Assembly (NCBI GenBank): GCA_964526645.1
Contig: CAZGJN010000003.1
Location: 124,001-188,000, forward strand
DNA length: 64,000 nucleotides
Reading direction: 5' to 3'
Origin: JADJNW01 sp964526645
GTDB taxonomy: Bacteria > Bacteroidota > Bacteroidia > Chitinophagales > Saprospiraceae
Part shown: positions 17,061-27,224 of the stretch, piece after piece
Numbering within the stretch: the stretch's first letter is position 1
Layout of the letters: each line of letters opens with the position of its first letter
The notes under the pieces: generated by a model
The model's input: the letters and a program-made list of their open reading frames with translations, nothing else
Databases searched by the model: none
Told to the model about the DNA's origin: nothing
Program-made: the position numbers and the translations under genes

Positions 17061-19763
17061 TCATCGAAAAGCATTGATACCATCCACATTGTTGCGCTGG
17101 TAGGGAATTCGCAAAAAGCCCAGTGTACCTGGTTTTACCTGTATAAAAAAGCTGTAAACACTTCTTGTTGGTTGCCAACTCATGCCCATCTCCCAGCAGT
17201 GCAAGTCGCGGGAGAAAGAAATGGAAGGATAGGAAAAATCCTTCAACAAAAAGTCGTAGCCAAAATTGCCGATACCGATGCGCCAGTTTTTGGTCAGTTG
17301 GATATTACCTTGGACATTGAGAGAATTATAAGAAATCATAAAGGTATCCTTGCCGGTCTGATTGCTTGGCATCCAGCCAAAGGTAAAGTTATGATTGATG
17401 CTAAAGTTTTCGAATAAACTGAGAAAATCCTCTTCTTTGTTGGCATTTTGCTGGGGTTGGTTGCGCAAGTCTTCTACCACTGCTTCTTCCTGCCCCAAAA
17501 ACAATGCCCGTATTTTACCAACTGTAAGCCCCGTTGTCAGGTTGAATTGAGCACTCTGGAATCTCACCAACTTCCCTTCTTCGCGCCAAGCGGTTTTATT
17601 TACCCTCACAAAACTTCTGTTATTGCCTACTACTTTTTCTTCCAGAATGTAAGGATCAAACACCACCCTGGAGGTGATAGTGGTAGCCCCTTTGAAAAAG
17701 CGAGCCGTTGCATTCATGCTGATTTGGCTCCACTTCAGCGAGTCGGCAGAGAAATTATACGAACCGTTGATGTTTAAATTGTCAATCAGCTTGATTTTTC
17801 GATCCACCGTATCTTTTCGAGCGCGAATTTTAGCTTCAAAAATATTATTGATACCGTAATTGAAGGACATCTGCTGCCCGCTTTGGGGCGGCTGCCCGTA
17901 CACCCCATCTCTGAAGATAGAATACGCCTGCCGTTGGTCAGGAAAACGCAAATCGGTTTGTACCGAATCAATGTAATTCAAATAACTGGGTGCAAAGCTC
18001 AGTGAAGTACCCACTTTGGCTACATGGCGCAAGCCGCGCAACCAGCCCTTTCTAAATTGGATTGTACCGAAAAGGTTGGTATTCAGCCCAATGCTGGCGG
18101 AAAAGGTTCGGAAGGATTTAAAGCCAAACTGGCGAATATCATTGACCGTGCCGAAGGCAGTTGTATCCGATTCAAAACGGACCTCTGTGCTATCGGCATT
18201 GAAGATCGTATCAATTTTGATGGTAGGCGTGGGATCGAATTCACGCTGCAAGGAGTTGAAATACCACACTTCTCTGTAATCAATGGCAGGGTTGAGGTTA
18301 AAATATTTGAATAACTTGAAAGACGTACCGCTATTGGCGCTGTGTCGTACGCCGTACTGGGCATCTTCAAACATTTTTTTGGTCAAAAAAGTAGAATCCG
18401 TTGCCTTGAAGGTATTCTGGGCCTCACCCACATAGCGCAAAGTGATGGTTTCATACCATTTTTCTCGCCCTGTGCGCTCTTTGCGTTTGAAGGGGTAGAG
18501 CGTTTGGGTTTGGAATTGCATGTTAGGAAAGGTAATGTTGATAGCTTCGGTGCGGGAGTTTTGGGAGTGATTGAACGATGCAGAAAAACTAATGGGCTTG
18601 TCTTGCCATATTTTATTGAAAGAAAAATTGGAGTTCAATTGATTTTGGAGTACGTTCCTGGCATCGTTGAAAACTCTTTGCTGGAAATTGTTGGTTTGAA
18701 TATTGATGCGCCCACCGATTATGACAGAAGGGTGTGCAGAGCGATCCTGATTGTGCGACCATTCCAATCGAAAGGCATTAGAGCGACTGACTTTGCCGGT
18801 TTCAAAGTTCTCCGTTTCTCTTGAATCAAAACCCAAATTAAAACTTCCGTTGTATTTGTAGCGCTTTCGGTACTGCGAGGTAGCCTGCACCCCAAAGGTT
18901 CCTTTCAAATAAATATCCGTGGTAAGCGAAAGGTTAAAATTATCGCCCAGCGGAAAAAACCAACCCACCTGGCGCAGGCCAAAGCCCCACTGTTCAGAGT
19001 ACTCATAGTCACTCGGAAAAAGCAACCCCGTTTGCCGCCCTTTTGAAAGTGGAAAAAAACCAAAAGGCAACCAAACCGGCGTGGGAACACCCATAATTTC
19101 AAGATTGGAAGGACCTACCACCACCAATTTATCGGGTATGACTTTTTGCCGGTTACTCCTGATCCCAAAGTGAGGCTCCGGATGGGTGCAAGTCGTAAAA
19201 ATAGCATTTTCATTATAGACAATATTGGTTTTGGAGGTATCCTGCTGGAAGGTGACAAACTTAGCTTGCGAACCTTTTACGATCACATCGCTTTGGGTGG
19301 TCGTTACGTCGTACACTTTTCCTTTCTGGGTTTTAAAATTATAGCGCATACTATCTGCATTAAAAACCTGGTCCTCGTTTTTGAATTCGGGAACGCCAGC
19401 TATGCTGCCGGTACTATCGGGGTAAGCCATAGCAAAAGCGGTGTTACTTTCCCAATCAAATACGATATAACCTGCTTTCACAGAGATAGTTGTATAATTT
19501 ACGAAAGCATCGCCGTAGAGGTGAATGCGCCGGTTTTTGATGTCGTAGTGCATAGAATCTTTAGCCCCGTAGTCCACTTGTGCATCCAGCGAATCTTTGG
19601 AATACTTGACATCCGCCAGGCTAAACGAAAGACTGTCTTTGCCACCGCGTGGAAGGGTATCACCCGCAGTAGGAAGGGTGCGAAAAGGCGCTCGCTGTGC
19701 AGCTGAAGAAACTGCCAGAAAAAGCGTGAAAAAAACAAAGGCGAAGCGTAATATTGCTTTCAA
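17061..19763 (-). CDS. lptD: LptD-like LPS assembly outer-membrane protein
   Basis: About 900 residues from a TTG start at 19763; this start puts a clean signal peptide (KAILRFAFVFFTLFLAVSSAAQ region) at the N-terminus, whereas the ATG at 19841 would add 26 odd residues. An OstA/LptA-like jellyroll follows (about 35-190, 'YDIKNRRIHLYGDAFVNYTT', 'ADSMRYNFKTQKGKVYDV'), then a long beta-barrel with many aromatic-ending strands. LptD inserts lipopolysaccharide into the outer leaflet. This is the long Bacteroidota type. It is divergent from a peptidoglycan amidase, so two envelope genes share one intergenic region of ~100 bases. Confidence 0.85.
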   Translation of the reverse strand: MKAILRFAFVFFTLFLAVSSAAQRAPFRTLPTAGDTLPRGGKDSLSFSLADVKYSKDSLDAQVDYGAKDSMHYDIKNRRIHLYGDAFVNYTTISVKAGYIVFDWESNTAFAMAYPDSTGSIAGVPEFKNEDQVFNADSMRYNFKTQKGKVYDVTTTQSDVIVKGSQAKFVTFQQDTSKTNIVYNENAIFTTCTHPEPHFGIRSNRQKVIPDKLVVVGPSNLEIMGVPTPVWLPFGFFPLSKGRQTGLLFPSDYEYSEQWGFGLRQVGWFFPLGDNFNLSLTTDIYLKGTFGVQATSQYRKRYKYNGSFNLGFDSRETENFETGKVSRSNAFRLEWSHNQDRSAHPSVIIGGRINIQTNNFQQRVFNDARNVLQNQLNSNFSFNKIWQDKPISFSASFNHSQNSRTEAINITFPNMQFQTQTLYPFKRKERTGREKWYETITLRYVGEAQNTFKATDSTFLTKKMFEDAQYGVRHSANSGTSFKLFKYFNLNPAIDYREVWYFNSLQREFDPTPTIKIDTIFNADSTEVRFESDTTAFGTVNDIRQFGFKSFRTFSASIGLNTNLFGTIQFRKGWLRGLRHVAKVGTSLSFAPSYLNYIDSVQTDLRFPDQRQAYSIFRDGVYGQPPQSGQQMSFNYGINNIFEAKIRARKDTVDRKIKLIDNLNINGSYNFSADSLKWSQISMNATARFFKGATTITSRVVFDPYILEEKVVGNNRSFVRVNKTAWREEGKLVRFQSAQFNLTTGLTVGKIRALFLGQEEAVVEDLRNQPQQNANKEEDFLSLFENFSINHNFTFGWMPSNQTGKDTFMISYNSLNVQGNIQLTKNWRIGIGNFGYDFLLKDFSYPSISFSRDLHCWEMGMSWQPTRSVYSFFIQVKPGTLGFLRIPYQRNNVDGINAFR

Positions 19764-19863
19764 GTAATTAATTTTGTACACTATATGCTGCCCATGAAGG
19801 GGTGAAATATATGAAAATACACATTTAAAGCGTTTTCCCAAAACATATCATTTCAGCATAACT

Positions 19864-21270
19864 ATGATGATTACGACAACCTTAGTTGCTTTACAAACGT
19901 TTGTCCTGAGCCTTTTGCCAAGCCCTGCTCGCGGGTTTAACACTTCTTTAATGCCACCTGCTCAAATGGACAAACGCCCCGTTTTTGATCCCATTTCCGC
20001 GCAAGGTGATAAAAATTATCATCAGGTGCTTGTTACGGCGAGCAAAGTTATCAAACAAAAAAAATTTGTCGAAAAAGATTATCGAATAAAAACAGTTGTG
20101 ATTGATCCTGGACACGGCGGCCACGACCCCGGCTGCTTGGGCAGTGTTTCTCAGGAGAAACACATTGCACTGGCAATTGGCAAAAAAATATCGGCAGCGA
20201 TCTCAGCACAATTCCCTGATATCAAAGTAATTATGACTCGTGAAACCGACGAGTTTATTCCACTCCATGAAAGAGCAGCCATTGCCAATCGCAATAACGC
20301 CGACCTTTTTATCTCTATTCATTGCAATTTTATGCCGGGTAGCAGCGCCACCAAAGGGACAGAAACCTATGTAATGGGCTTGCATACTGCCGAGCAGAAC
20401 CTGGAGGTGGCTAAGCGCGAGAATGAATCTATCCTTTTGGAAGAAAATTATGCACAAAACTACGACTTTGATCCCAATTCGCCGGAGGCTCACATCATGC
20501 TGAGTATGTTTCAGCACGCTTTTTTAGAACAGAGCATTTTATTTGCAGAAAAAGTAGAGGAGCACATCAATGTGAGCGCTGGAAGGCGTAGCCGAGGGGT
20601 GAAACAAGCGGGCTTTATGGTGCTTAAAGCTACTACAATGCCGAGTGTATTGGTAGAAACTGGTTTTTTGAGCAATAAGGAAGAAGAAGGTTTTTTGAGT
20701 ACCGCCGAAGGGCAGGCAGCAGTAGCCGACGCTATCTTGCAAGCCTTCTCAGCGTATAAATCTTTGGTGGAAACGGGCAAATCTACTCCTACAGCTAACA
20801 AAGAACCGATACCTGTAAATATGACCCCGAATCACACCGCGAAGCAAACACAATCTACCGCACAAGCGACTGATATTCAAGGCAGTCCAAAGTCAGAAAC
20901 TTCAAAGAACAAACCATCTACCACCAATACTAGCGTAAAAACCGAATCTAAAATCATTTCCAGCACACCCCCTGTGGCAGTGTCCGCGGAGCAGGCGACT
21001 ATTATTTTCTGCATACAGCTGGCTGCATCGCCCAAACCCATGGATACCAACCAGTCTAAATGGCGTGACCTGAGCTACCCCATTGATGTGGTAAAAGAAG
21101 ATAATTATTTTAAGTACCAGGCGAGAGGCTTCGCTAACCTCTCGGAGGCGCTCAATGCTAAAGTTTTATTGCAATCGGAGGGATTTCCCGATGCCTTTCT
21201 TGTTGCCTATAAAAATGGTATTAAAATTACAATTGACCAAGCCAAAAAAGAACTGGGCATTCAGTATTAG
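19864..21270 (+). CDS. N-acetylmuramoyl-L-alanine amidase (Amidase_3) with SPOR-like tail
   Basis: 468 residues. An N-terminal signal segment (residues 3-24) is followed by a zinc amidase_3 domain (about 75-300): His84 in 'DPGHGGHDPG', Glu98, the His of 'FISIHCNFMP', and the catalytic Glu of 'LVETGFLSN'. A Ser/Thr/Lys-rich linker (about 305-375) leads to a C-terminal domain (about 380-465) with the SPOR pattern 'FCIQLAAS...YFKYQARGF'. It would split septal peptidoglycan for cell separation, SPOR binding denuded glycan. Divergent from lptD; the S4 gene follows at 37 bases. Confidence 0.9.
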   Translation: MMITTTLVALQTFVLSLLPSPARGFNTSLMPPAQMDKRPVFDPISAQGDKNYHQVLVTASKVIKQKKFVEKDYRIKTVVIDPGHGGHDPGCLGSVSQEKHIALAIGKKISAAISAQFPDIKVIMTRETDEFIPLHERAAIANRNNADLFISIHCNFMPGSSATKGTETYVMGLHTAEQNLEVAKRENESILLEENYAQNYDFDPNSPEAHIMLSMFQHAFLEQSILFAEKVEEHINVSAGRRSRGVKQAGFMVLKATTMPSVLVETGFLSNKEEEGFLSTAEGQAAVADAILQAFSAYKSLVETGKSTPTANKEPIPVNMTPNHTAKQTQSTAQATDIQGSPKSETSKNKPSTTNTSVKTESKIISSTPPVAVSAEQATIIFCIQLAASPKPMDTNQSKWRDLSYPIDVVKEDNYFKYQARGFANLSEALNAKVLLQSEGFPDAFLVAYKNGIKITIDQAKKELGIQY

Positions 21271-21307
21271 CGGCGATTTGATACTGCAGCCACTGAAAAA
21301 ATGAGCA

Positions 21308-21712
21308 ATGGAAAAAGTAAGAGTAGATAAATGGCTTTGGAGTGTTCGCATTTTTAAAAGCAGAACAATAGCAACCGATATTTGCAAAGCCGGAAAAGTA
21401 AAAGTGAATAACCTGATTATAAAACCTTCCTATTTGATTCAGGAGGGGGATATGCTGACCGTTCGGAAAAATGGATTTGATTTTCAATTCAAAGTCATTA
21501 ATTTGCTTAAAAACAGGGTGAGCGCACCTATCGCTCAAACTTGCTACGAAGACCTGACTCCCGCTGAAGAGCTAAACAAGTACAATAATTGGTTTATTGG
21601 TAAAGGCGGTGCTGAAAAACGCGACAAAGGGGCAGGAAGACCTACCAAAAAAGAAAGAAGGGAAATTGACCGTTTTAAAGATGATTATTTTGATGATGAC
21701 GCTTTTGATTAA
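21308..21712 (+). CDS. S4-domain RNA-binding protein (Hsp15-like)
   Basis: 134 residues. An S4 RNA-binding domain occupies residues 3-65 ('VRVDKWLWSVRIFKSRTIATDICKAG' region, cut here; 'GDMLTVRK'), followed by a highly charged tail ending in a D/E-rich segment. It resembles Hsp15/HslR, which rescues stalled 50S subunits carrying peptidyl-tRNA. It is 37 bases behind the amidase gene and probably co-transcribed. Confidence 0.88.
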   Translation: MEKVRVDKWLWSVRIFKSRTIATDICKAGKVKVNNLIIKPSYLIQEGDMLTVRKNGFDFQFKVINLLKNRVSAPIAQTCYEDLTPAEELNKYNNWFIGKGGAEKRDKGAGRPTKKERREIDRFKDDYFDDDAFD

Positions 21713-21799
21713 TACGGATATGCTTATCATAAAAAATTAGCTGGAGCAGCCACTGTTTGCCAGCCACTACTCCAGCCTTTCATACGACATTCATTGCAT

Positions 21800-24700
21800 T
21801 TAGTTGATAATCAACTTCTTCGTCACTGTTTCCATACCCTCTGATTGAATGATAACAAAGTGCAAGCCTTTGGCTTGGGCTGGTAGCTCAATGCGCTCGC
21901 TTACTTGTTGTAGCTCATTGATGCGAACCTCTTGTATCGCTTGCCCCAAGTTATTGACGATGCGGATGTGGACGGTCTTGCCTAAGTACGCGCCCATTTC
22001 AACATTGACCGCCGCCGTAGCCGGGTTTGGATACAAATTCACCGCCGCCGCTGGCAGTACCGCTTGCTTCTCGCTTTGTGCTGTTTCTTTACCACCAGCG
22101 CTATTCAAATTGTGCGAACCAGTAGTGCAGAGCTTCGCGATGTGGACATGGGTATTGCCGCAATCATCAGAAAGTATAAATTCATAATTGTAACAAAGTT
22201 CCGGTGCAGTGCCCGTTACAGCACCGGGTTTCAACCAAAAACCGAAATTGGAGGAACAGTTGTCTTTGTATTTTACGATGGAAAGATTGTAAGACAACCA
22301 ATCCCTAATTTGCTGTTCAATGCCTCGACCACTCTGATACGGTACCGTTTTATTTTGCGGTGCTATTTCAAAGTAAGGCGCTGCATCGTCTTCTAATCTG
22401 TATTTAACCCGCTTGAAAACGGCGTTTCCGCAATTGTCCACCAATTTGTAGAGAACTTCGTACTCTGCCCAGCAATTATTGGATCGAGATGTTTCAATTT
22501 CCCAAACAAATAATTTCATTTTGGTAACAGCTGCTTTAAAACATTTGTCCTTAATAGCACCGTTATTGGGCGTAGCAAGCTTTATCCCATTGAAGTAGAA
22601 ATAAGCAGGTATTTTGCCAACCGCAATCGGCTCTTCCCGATCTACTTCCAGGCTAAAGCTGTGATCCGAAGGACAATCCGCTTCTGGATACTGCGAAAGG
22701 CCTAATTTTACCTCCAAAGTACCTTCTCCCAGGTGGAAATAACTGTCTGAGTTATCTTTTAGAATGATGGTTTGCATCTTATTCTTGCTATTGCAACCAT
22801 CGCTTACCATCCAGGTTCTGGTGAGAATCTTCTCGTTGAAGCAATCGCCTTCTGTGATCGTGTCTTTGTAAGTGACCTGAATTTCTGCTTCATCCAGGCA
22901 ATTATCCCAAAGATTTGTTGGCATGCCCGTTTTGGATGGATCGGCATCATAGCTGCACTCGGCATCTACATGGATGATCTTGTTTTCCGGTACGGTGAAG
23001 CTTGGCGCTTTATTATCAAACACTTTTATCACTTGCGTGAAAGTGCTTTCGTTGCCGCACTGGTCTTTAAAGAACCATTTCCGTTCAATTCTATATGCCG
23101 ATTGGCAATTTGGATCAAGGATAATGCCGCTAATGGCAGACAAGATCAGGTTGTTGCCTGAACAATCGTCTGTGGCGGTAGGCGACAATTGTTGCGCGGC
23201 AGCAATACCGGCTTCGTCGTCACAAGATAATTCCCGATCAAGGCTACCGGCTGGTGTGAGCACGGTCGGCGCTTCGTTGTCCTTGAGGGTAATTTTTTGC
23301 AAACAAGTTGCCAGGTTGCCGCACTTGTCTTTTGCCTTCCAGGTACGCTTGATGATTTTTTCGCAAGTATTGCTGGAAACCTCATCGGTGTAAGTGATGG
23401 TCAGATTCTCATCGCAATCATCCCAGGCGCTGGCTCTGCCGGTGTGGTCGGGGTGGGTGGAGCTGCCGCATTCGAGCCACTTGTCGGCAGGGCAGGTGAT
23501 GGTCGGCGGGCGGTTGTCCTTGAGGGTGATCTTTTGCAAACAAGTTGCCAGGTTGCCGCACTTGTCTTTTGCCTTCCAGGTACGCTTGATGATTTTTTCG
23601 CAAGTATTGCTGGAAACCTNNNNNNNNNNNNNNNNNNNNNNNNNNNNNNNNNNNNNNNNNNNNNNNNNNNNNNNNNNNNNNNNNNNNNNNNNNNNNNNNN
23701 NNNNNNNNNNNNNNNNNNNGGCGGTTGTCCTTGAGGGTAATTTTTTGCAAACAAGTTGCCAGGTTGCCGCACTTGTCCTTTGCTTTCCAGGTACGCTTGA
23801 TGATTTTTTCGCAAGTATTGCTGGAAACCTCATCGGTGTAAGTGATGGTAGCATTGCCTGGAGCTGTCGCGTAGCCAGTTTCATTAGGGTGAGTAGAACT
23901 GCCGCATTCCAGCCATTTATCAGCTGGACAAGTAATTTTTAAATCCGGTCGGAAGAGCACATCCACCCAATAATTACTCCCCATGAAGGTTTCGGTTGGG
24001 AAGGTACTGGAATTGCTATATTTAAAAACACCATTTCCACCCACTGTGCCATCTTTGGGCGCTATTAAAGGTGAGACAGAGAGATCATTATTGCTAAAAT
24101 AATTTTTAGTAAAGGCATAATTACCATTTGGAGCATAATAAGAAGCGATATAGATCGTGTTGGCAGCAATATAAACCGGAGTAGAAAATAATACCCTTTG
24201 CCAACCGCTGGTGGTCTCGCACTGAAAGGTAGCTTTGGCAAGCAGGGTGCCATCGGCTTTCCATAAAGAACCGATGTGTGTACCGGTATTGGTAGTTCCT
24301 TTGTAAAATCGAATCCCTGTAACATATCCTGATACATTGGATTTGAACTTCAGTCCCAACTCAACAGCTTGGTCATCGTCCGTAGCCGCAGGAATGGGCG
24401 GAATCGTGGTATCTTTCCAAAAGCTAACGGCGCAGGTATCCTGTGGCGGTGTACAGTTGGTCTTGCGGTAGCAAAATTCGATATGACTGATGGCATAGAA
24501 TTTACAATCCCTTACATTTGGGTTGATCGGCGCGTGAAGGTAACCATCAGCGGTTTGTCCTGCGTAAGTATAAACATTTGCGGCGGGTCCTCCTTTCACA
24601 ATCACCTTATCAATAATAACACCTGTGCCGGAGACGGACCAGTTGAAAGTGCCGTTGGCAGCATTATAATTGCTGATGGTAACAGTTACTCCGGGCAGTG

Positions 24701-24983
24701 GCATTTTTGATTGCCCCTGGCAGGCAGTCAATTCGCCATCTTCATTCGTAAACTGGAAAGTACCGCTGGCAGGCGGTTCTATTTTAAATCCGGTATTACC
24801 TCCCACGTCACAACTATTCGGATTCCCAGATTTTACGGCTGGTTCTATTCCTTTGGTGCTCGGTGTGTTGTAGCAAGTAGGCGGAGATGCCTCCCTTAGC
24901 CTAAAAGACGGCAATACAATTGCCAAAATCAAGGTGAAAGCAAAGAGCAATGACCTTGTCGGTTTTTGTGTAATGTTTAGCAT
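21800..24983 (-). CDS. T9SS-secreted repeat protein with DUF4082 domain, interrupted by assembly gap
   Basis: One gene read as two frames because the 100-N run at 23620-23719 is not its true length. Order: signal peptide (MLNITQKPTRSLLFAFTLI...), an N-terminal beta region, a DUF4082-like domain ('LGLKFKSNVSGYVTGIRFYKG', 'IYIASYYAPNGNYAF'), Cys-rich 79-residue repeats ('ITCPADKWLECGSSTHP...CGNLATCLQKITLKDN', HYR/Ig-like), further related Ig-like modules, and a C-terminal T9SS type A sorting domain ('VNLYPNPATAAVNVEM', 'VTKKLIIN'). It should be exported and attached to or released from the cell surface; an adhesin or matrix role is plausible but unproven. Not a pseudogene: a gap of 126+237n bases rejoins the frames. 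Confidence 0.85.
23270..23945 (-). repeat. 237-bp tandem repeats encoding 79-residue Cys-rich modules
   Basis: The same motif recurs at 23361 and 23598, exactly 237 bases apart (79 codons), and again beyond the N gap at 23809. The copies are nearly identical at DNA level (a few third-position and short block changes), which explains why assembly failed here. Copy number is unknown. Confidence 0.85.
23620..23719. other. Assembly gap (100 N placeholder)
   Basis: Exactly 100 N inside the 237-bp repeat array. By comparison with the intact copy, the missing segment corresponds to 23383-23508, i.e. 126 bases, or 126 plus whole repeats. Confidence 0.95.
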
Positions 24984-25369
24984 AGTGCAAAATTTTATTT
25001 ACTAAAATGAATGAAATACAATACCGCTCCATGCTGCGCATGAATGAAAAAATGGGCAAAAGAGTCACAGGTAGATAGTTAGGGGGGAACATCTTCCTAC
25101 GAGGCAATGACGCCAGCAGTGAAAAATGAAGGGATTAACACATTGGTAATGTGTTAATTATAAAAAGATTTGAAAGTGTAAATTTGAAGCGGGATAGACA
25201 GTAGATGTATAAAAGATTGTAGAATGTCCTTTAGGGAGGTAATTCAATAATACAAATATATATTATTTCTTTGACTTATAAAATAAGTTGGATAAATATT
25301 TTTTAAGAAAAGTTTTCTACTTGCCATTCTCGATTGTAAATATCTGATCGCCCAAAAGATTTTTGAATT
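24984..25369. other. Intergenic region, 386 bases, divergent promoters
   Basis: AT-rich region between the T9SS gene and trkH. On the minus strand a perfect -7 box TATATTTG reads from 25260 to 25253, about 270 bases before the T9SS gene start, which would imply a long leader. On the plus strand TTTG (25270-25273), 19 bases and TAAATATT (25293) could drive trkH with two mismatches. No gene supported. Confidence 0.4.
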
Positions 25370-27205
25370 TTGGTGAGTGACTTTCAGGAGAATCTGATTA
25401 GCTTTGCCCTGCTCTTGATATCAGAAGGGTACGCAGTTGTGAAAACACTATTTGCTCAGTTTCCGTTTCGCTCTGTATTGCTGGCTTTGGGGCTGGTTGC
25501 AATACTCATTTTTGTTTATGACATTGGCTACAACGAATTTAACCAATTATCGCGGCAAATACCAACCATCTATTTCGTCCTTCTTAATAGTTTTATCCTT
25601 TTGAATATTGCAAAATTGTTGTTTTTTTTTAGAGAATCCTCGCGGAGAAGCCAATTAGCCATCACCCTCTTTTTTATTGCGGCATTGCTTTACCTGCTGG
25701 TTCAGGGCGTGCAATACACTTTGCAAGTCGCAATAGATACCAATATGCCCCTCCTGCGATTTTGCGCCCTGCTGTTTTTTGTGATTGAATACAGTGTGGT
25801 AGTAGAGCGGTTCTACTCTTCCAAGATGCAGCCCGCTTTTATTTTCGCAGTGAGTTTTATTGTATTGATCTTCTCCGGAGCCTTGTTGCTCAAGCTGCCG
25901 ATGGCTACCACCGGCCCTATTTCCTTCATAGATGCCCTGTTTACTGCCACTAGCGCTGTATGTGTTACGGGGCTGGTGGTATTGGATACCAATGCTGATT
26001 TTACTACTATCGGCAGGATTATCATTATGTTGCTTTTCCAGGCAGGCGGTATAGGCATGCTCACTTTGACCTCCTTTTTTGCCTACTTTTTTAAAGAAAA
26101 TTTATCTTACCGTGAGCGTTTGTTTGTAAGGGATTTTATCAGTTCCAATCGCTTGAGCAATATTTTTCAAGTGACGGTGAGTATTGTTGCCATTACTATT
26201 GCGGTAGAATTGTTGGGTGCTTTTTTTATTTTCATCAATATTCCATCGCCGCTGATGCCGGGTTTTGGGGATCGCCTGTTTTTTGCTGTGTTTCATTCTG
26301 TTTCTGCCTTTTGTAATGCCGGTTTTTCTACCATGACCAACGGCTTGTACGAAGAGTCTTTTCGGTTTAATTATGCGGTTCATATAGCGATTGCTATCCT
26401 GATCATTTTTGGTGGAATTGGGTACAACATTATGTTTAATGTAATAGAATACATCATAGAGAAGCCTAAAATTTTATTTAACAAGTATATTCTTAAAGCC
26501 AGGAATTACAGAAAAAGAGTGCGAATTGTAACACTAAATACTAAAATTGTTATTTATACCAGTTTGATTCTGATTGCATTCGGAATGATTTTTTTCTTTT
26601 TCTCGGAATATCGAAACGCCCTGGCGGAGCACAAAACCTTCTTTGGCAAAATAGTCACCTCGTTTTTTGGTGCTGTGACACCCCGAACTGCAGGATTTAA
26701 CACCGTTGATGTCAGTGGATTGAATATTTCCACTATTATGATTACCATTTTGTTGATGTGGATTGGCGCTTCGCCCGCTTCTACCGGAGGGGGTATCAAA
26801 ACAAGTACCTTTGCGATTGCTACTCTGAATATTTTTAGCATGGCAAGGGGGCGAAACAAAACGACAATTGGCAGGCGAATTATTTCGGATTACAACGTCA
26901 AAAAAACATTTTCTATCATTAGTATGTCTCTTATCTTCATCGGTATGGGTATACTCATTATTTCTTCTGTAGAATCAAACGCAGGAGCGCGCTTTTTGCA
27001 AATCAGTTTTGAATGCTTTTCTGCCTACAGTACAGTAGGGCTGAGTATGGGTATTACACCAAAACTGACGGATGTAAGCAAACTTACTTTAATCATGCTG
27101 ATGTTTATAGGAAGAGTAGGTGCTATCAACCTGCTCATAGGAATGCTGCGCCGCCTGGAGACGCAGCACCTAAAATATCCTGAGGAGGAGATTTTAATTA
27201 ACTAA
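25370..27205 (+). CDS. trkH: TrkH/KtrB-family potassium transporter membrane subunit
   Basis: 611 residues starting at TTG 25370 (GTG 25373 is also possible; an in-frame stop precedes at 25364). Many transmembrane helices; the four-fold P-loop signature of Trk/Ktr/HKT is recognisable ('TATSAVCVTGLVV', 'HSVSAFCNAGFSTM', 'VTPRTAGFNTVDV', 'SAYSTVGLSMGIT'), each with the selectivity Gly. It has about 130 extra N-terminal residues of hydrophobic helices compared with short KtrB proteins. It imports K+ with the RCK subunit encoded 19 bases downstream. Confidence 0.92.
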   Translation: MVSDFQENLISFALLLISEGYAVVKTLFAQFPFRSVLLALGLVAILIFVYDIGYNEFNQLSRQIPTIYFVLLNSFILLNIAKLLFFFRESSRRSQLAITLFFIAALLYLLVQGVQYTLQVAIDTNMPLLRFCALLFFVIEYSVVVERFYSSKMQPAFIFAVSFIVLIFSGALLLKLPMATTGPISFIDALFTATSAVCVTGLVVLDTNADFTTIGRIIIMLLFQAGGIGMLTLTSFFAYFFKENLSYRERLFVRDFISSNRLSNIFQVTVSIVAITIAVELLGAFFIFINIPSPLMPGFGDRLFFAVFHSVSAFCNAGFSTMTNGLYEESFRFNYAVHIAIAILIIFGGIGYNIMFNVIEYIIEKPKILFNKYILKARNYRKRVRIVTLNTKIVIYTSLILIAFGMIFFFFSEYRNALAEHKTFFGKIVTSFFGAVTPRTAGFNTVDVSGLNISTIMITILLMWIGASPASTGGGIKTSTFAIATLNIFSMARGRNKTTIGRRIISDYNVKKTFSIISMSLIFIGMGILIISSVESNAGARFLQISFECFSAYSTVGLSMGITPKLTDVSKLTLIMLMFIGRVGAINLLIGMLRRLETQHLKYPEEEILIN

Positions 27206-27224
27206 AGATTATTTTAGTAAAACA

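Noticed and set aside
16992..17417. 141-residue plus-strand reading frame
   Set aside because: It is a shadow of the lptD 3' end on the opposite strand and begins inside the palindromic repeat region.
21741..21779. Terminator after the S4-domain gene
   Set aside because: A short GCTGGAG/CTCCAGC pairing with a long loop and weak T-run; not convincing.
23401..23814. Extra reading frames across the N run on both strands
   Set aside because: They are out-of-frame translations of the tandem repeat and contain the N stretch.
21800..24983. Frameshifted pseudogene or two overlapping genes
   Set aside because: The frame difference is fully explained by the 100-N placeholder; 26 more bases restore one frame and match the repeat period.
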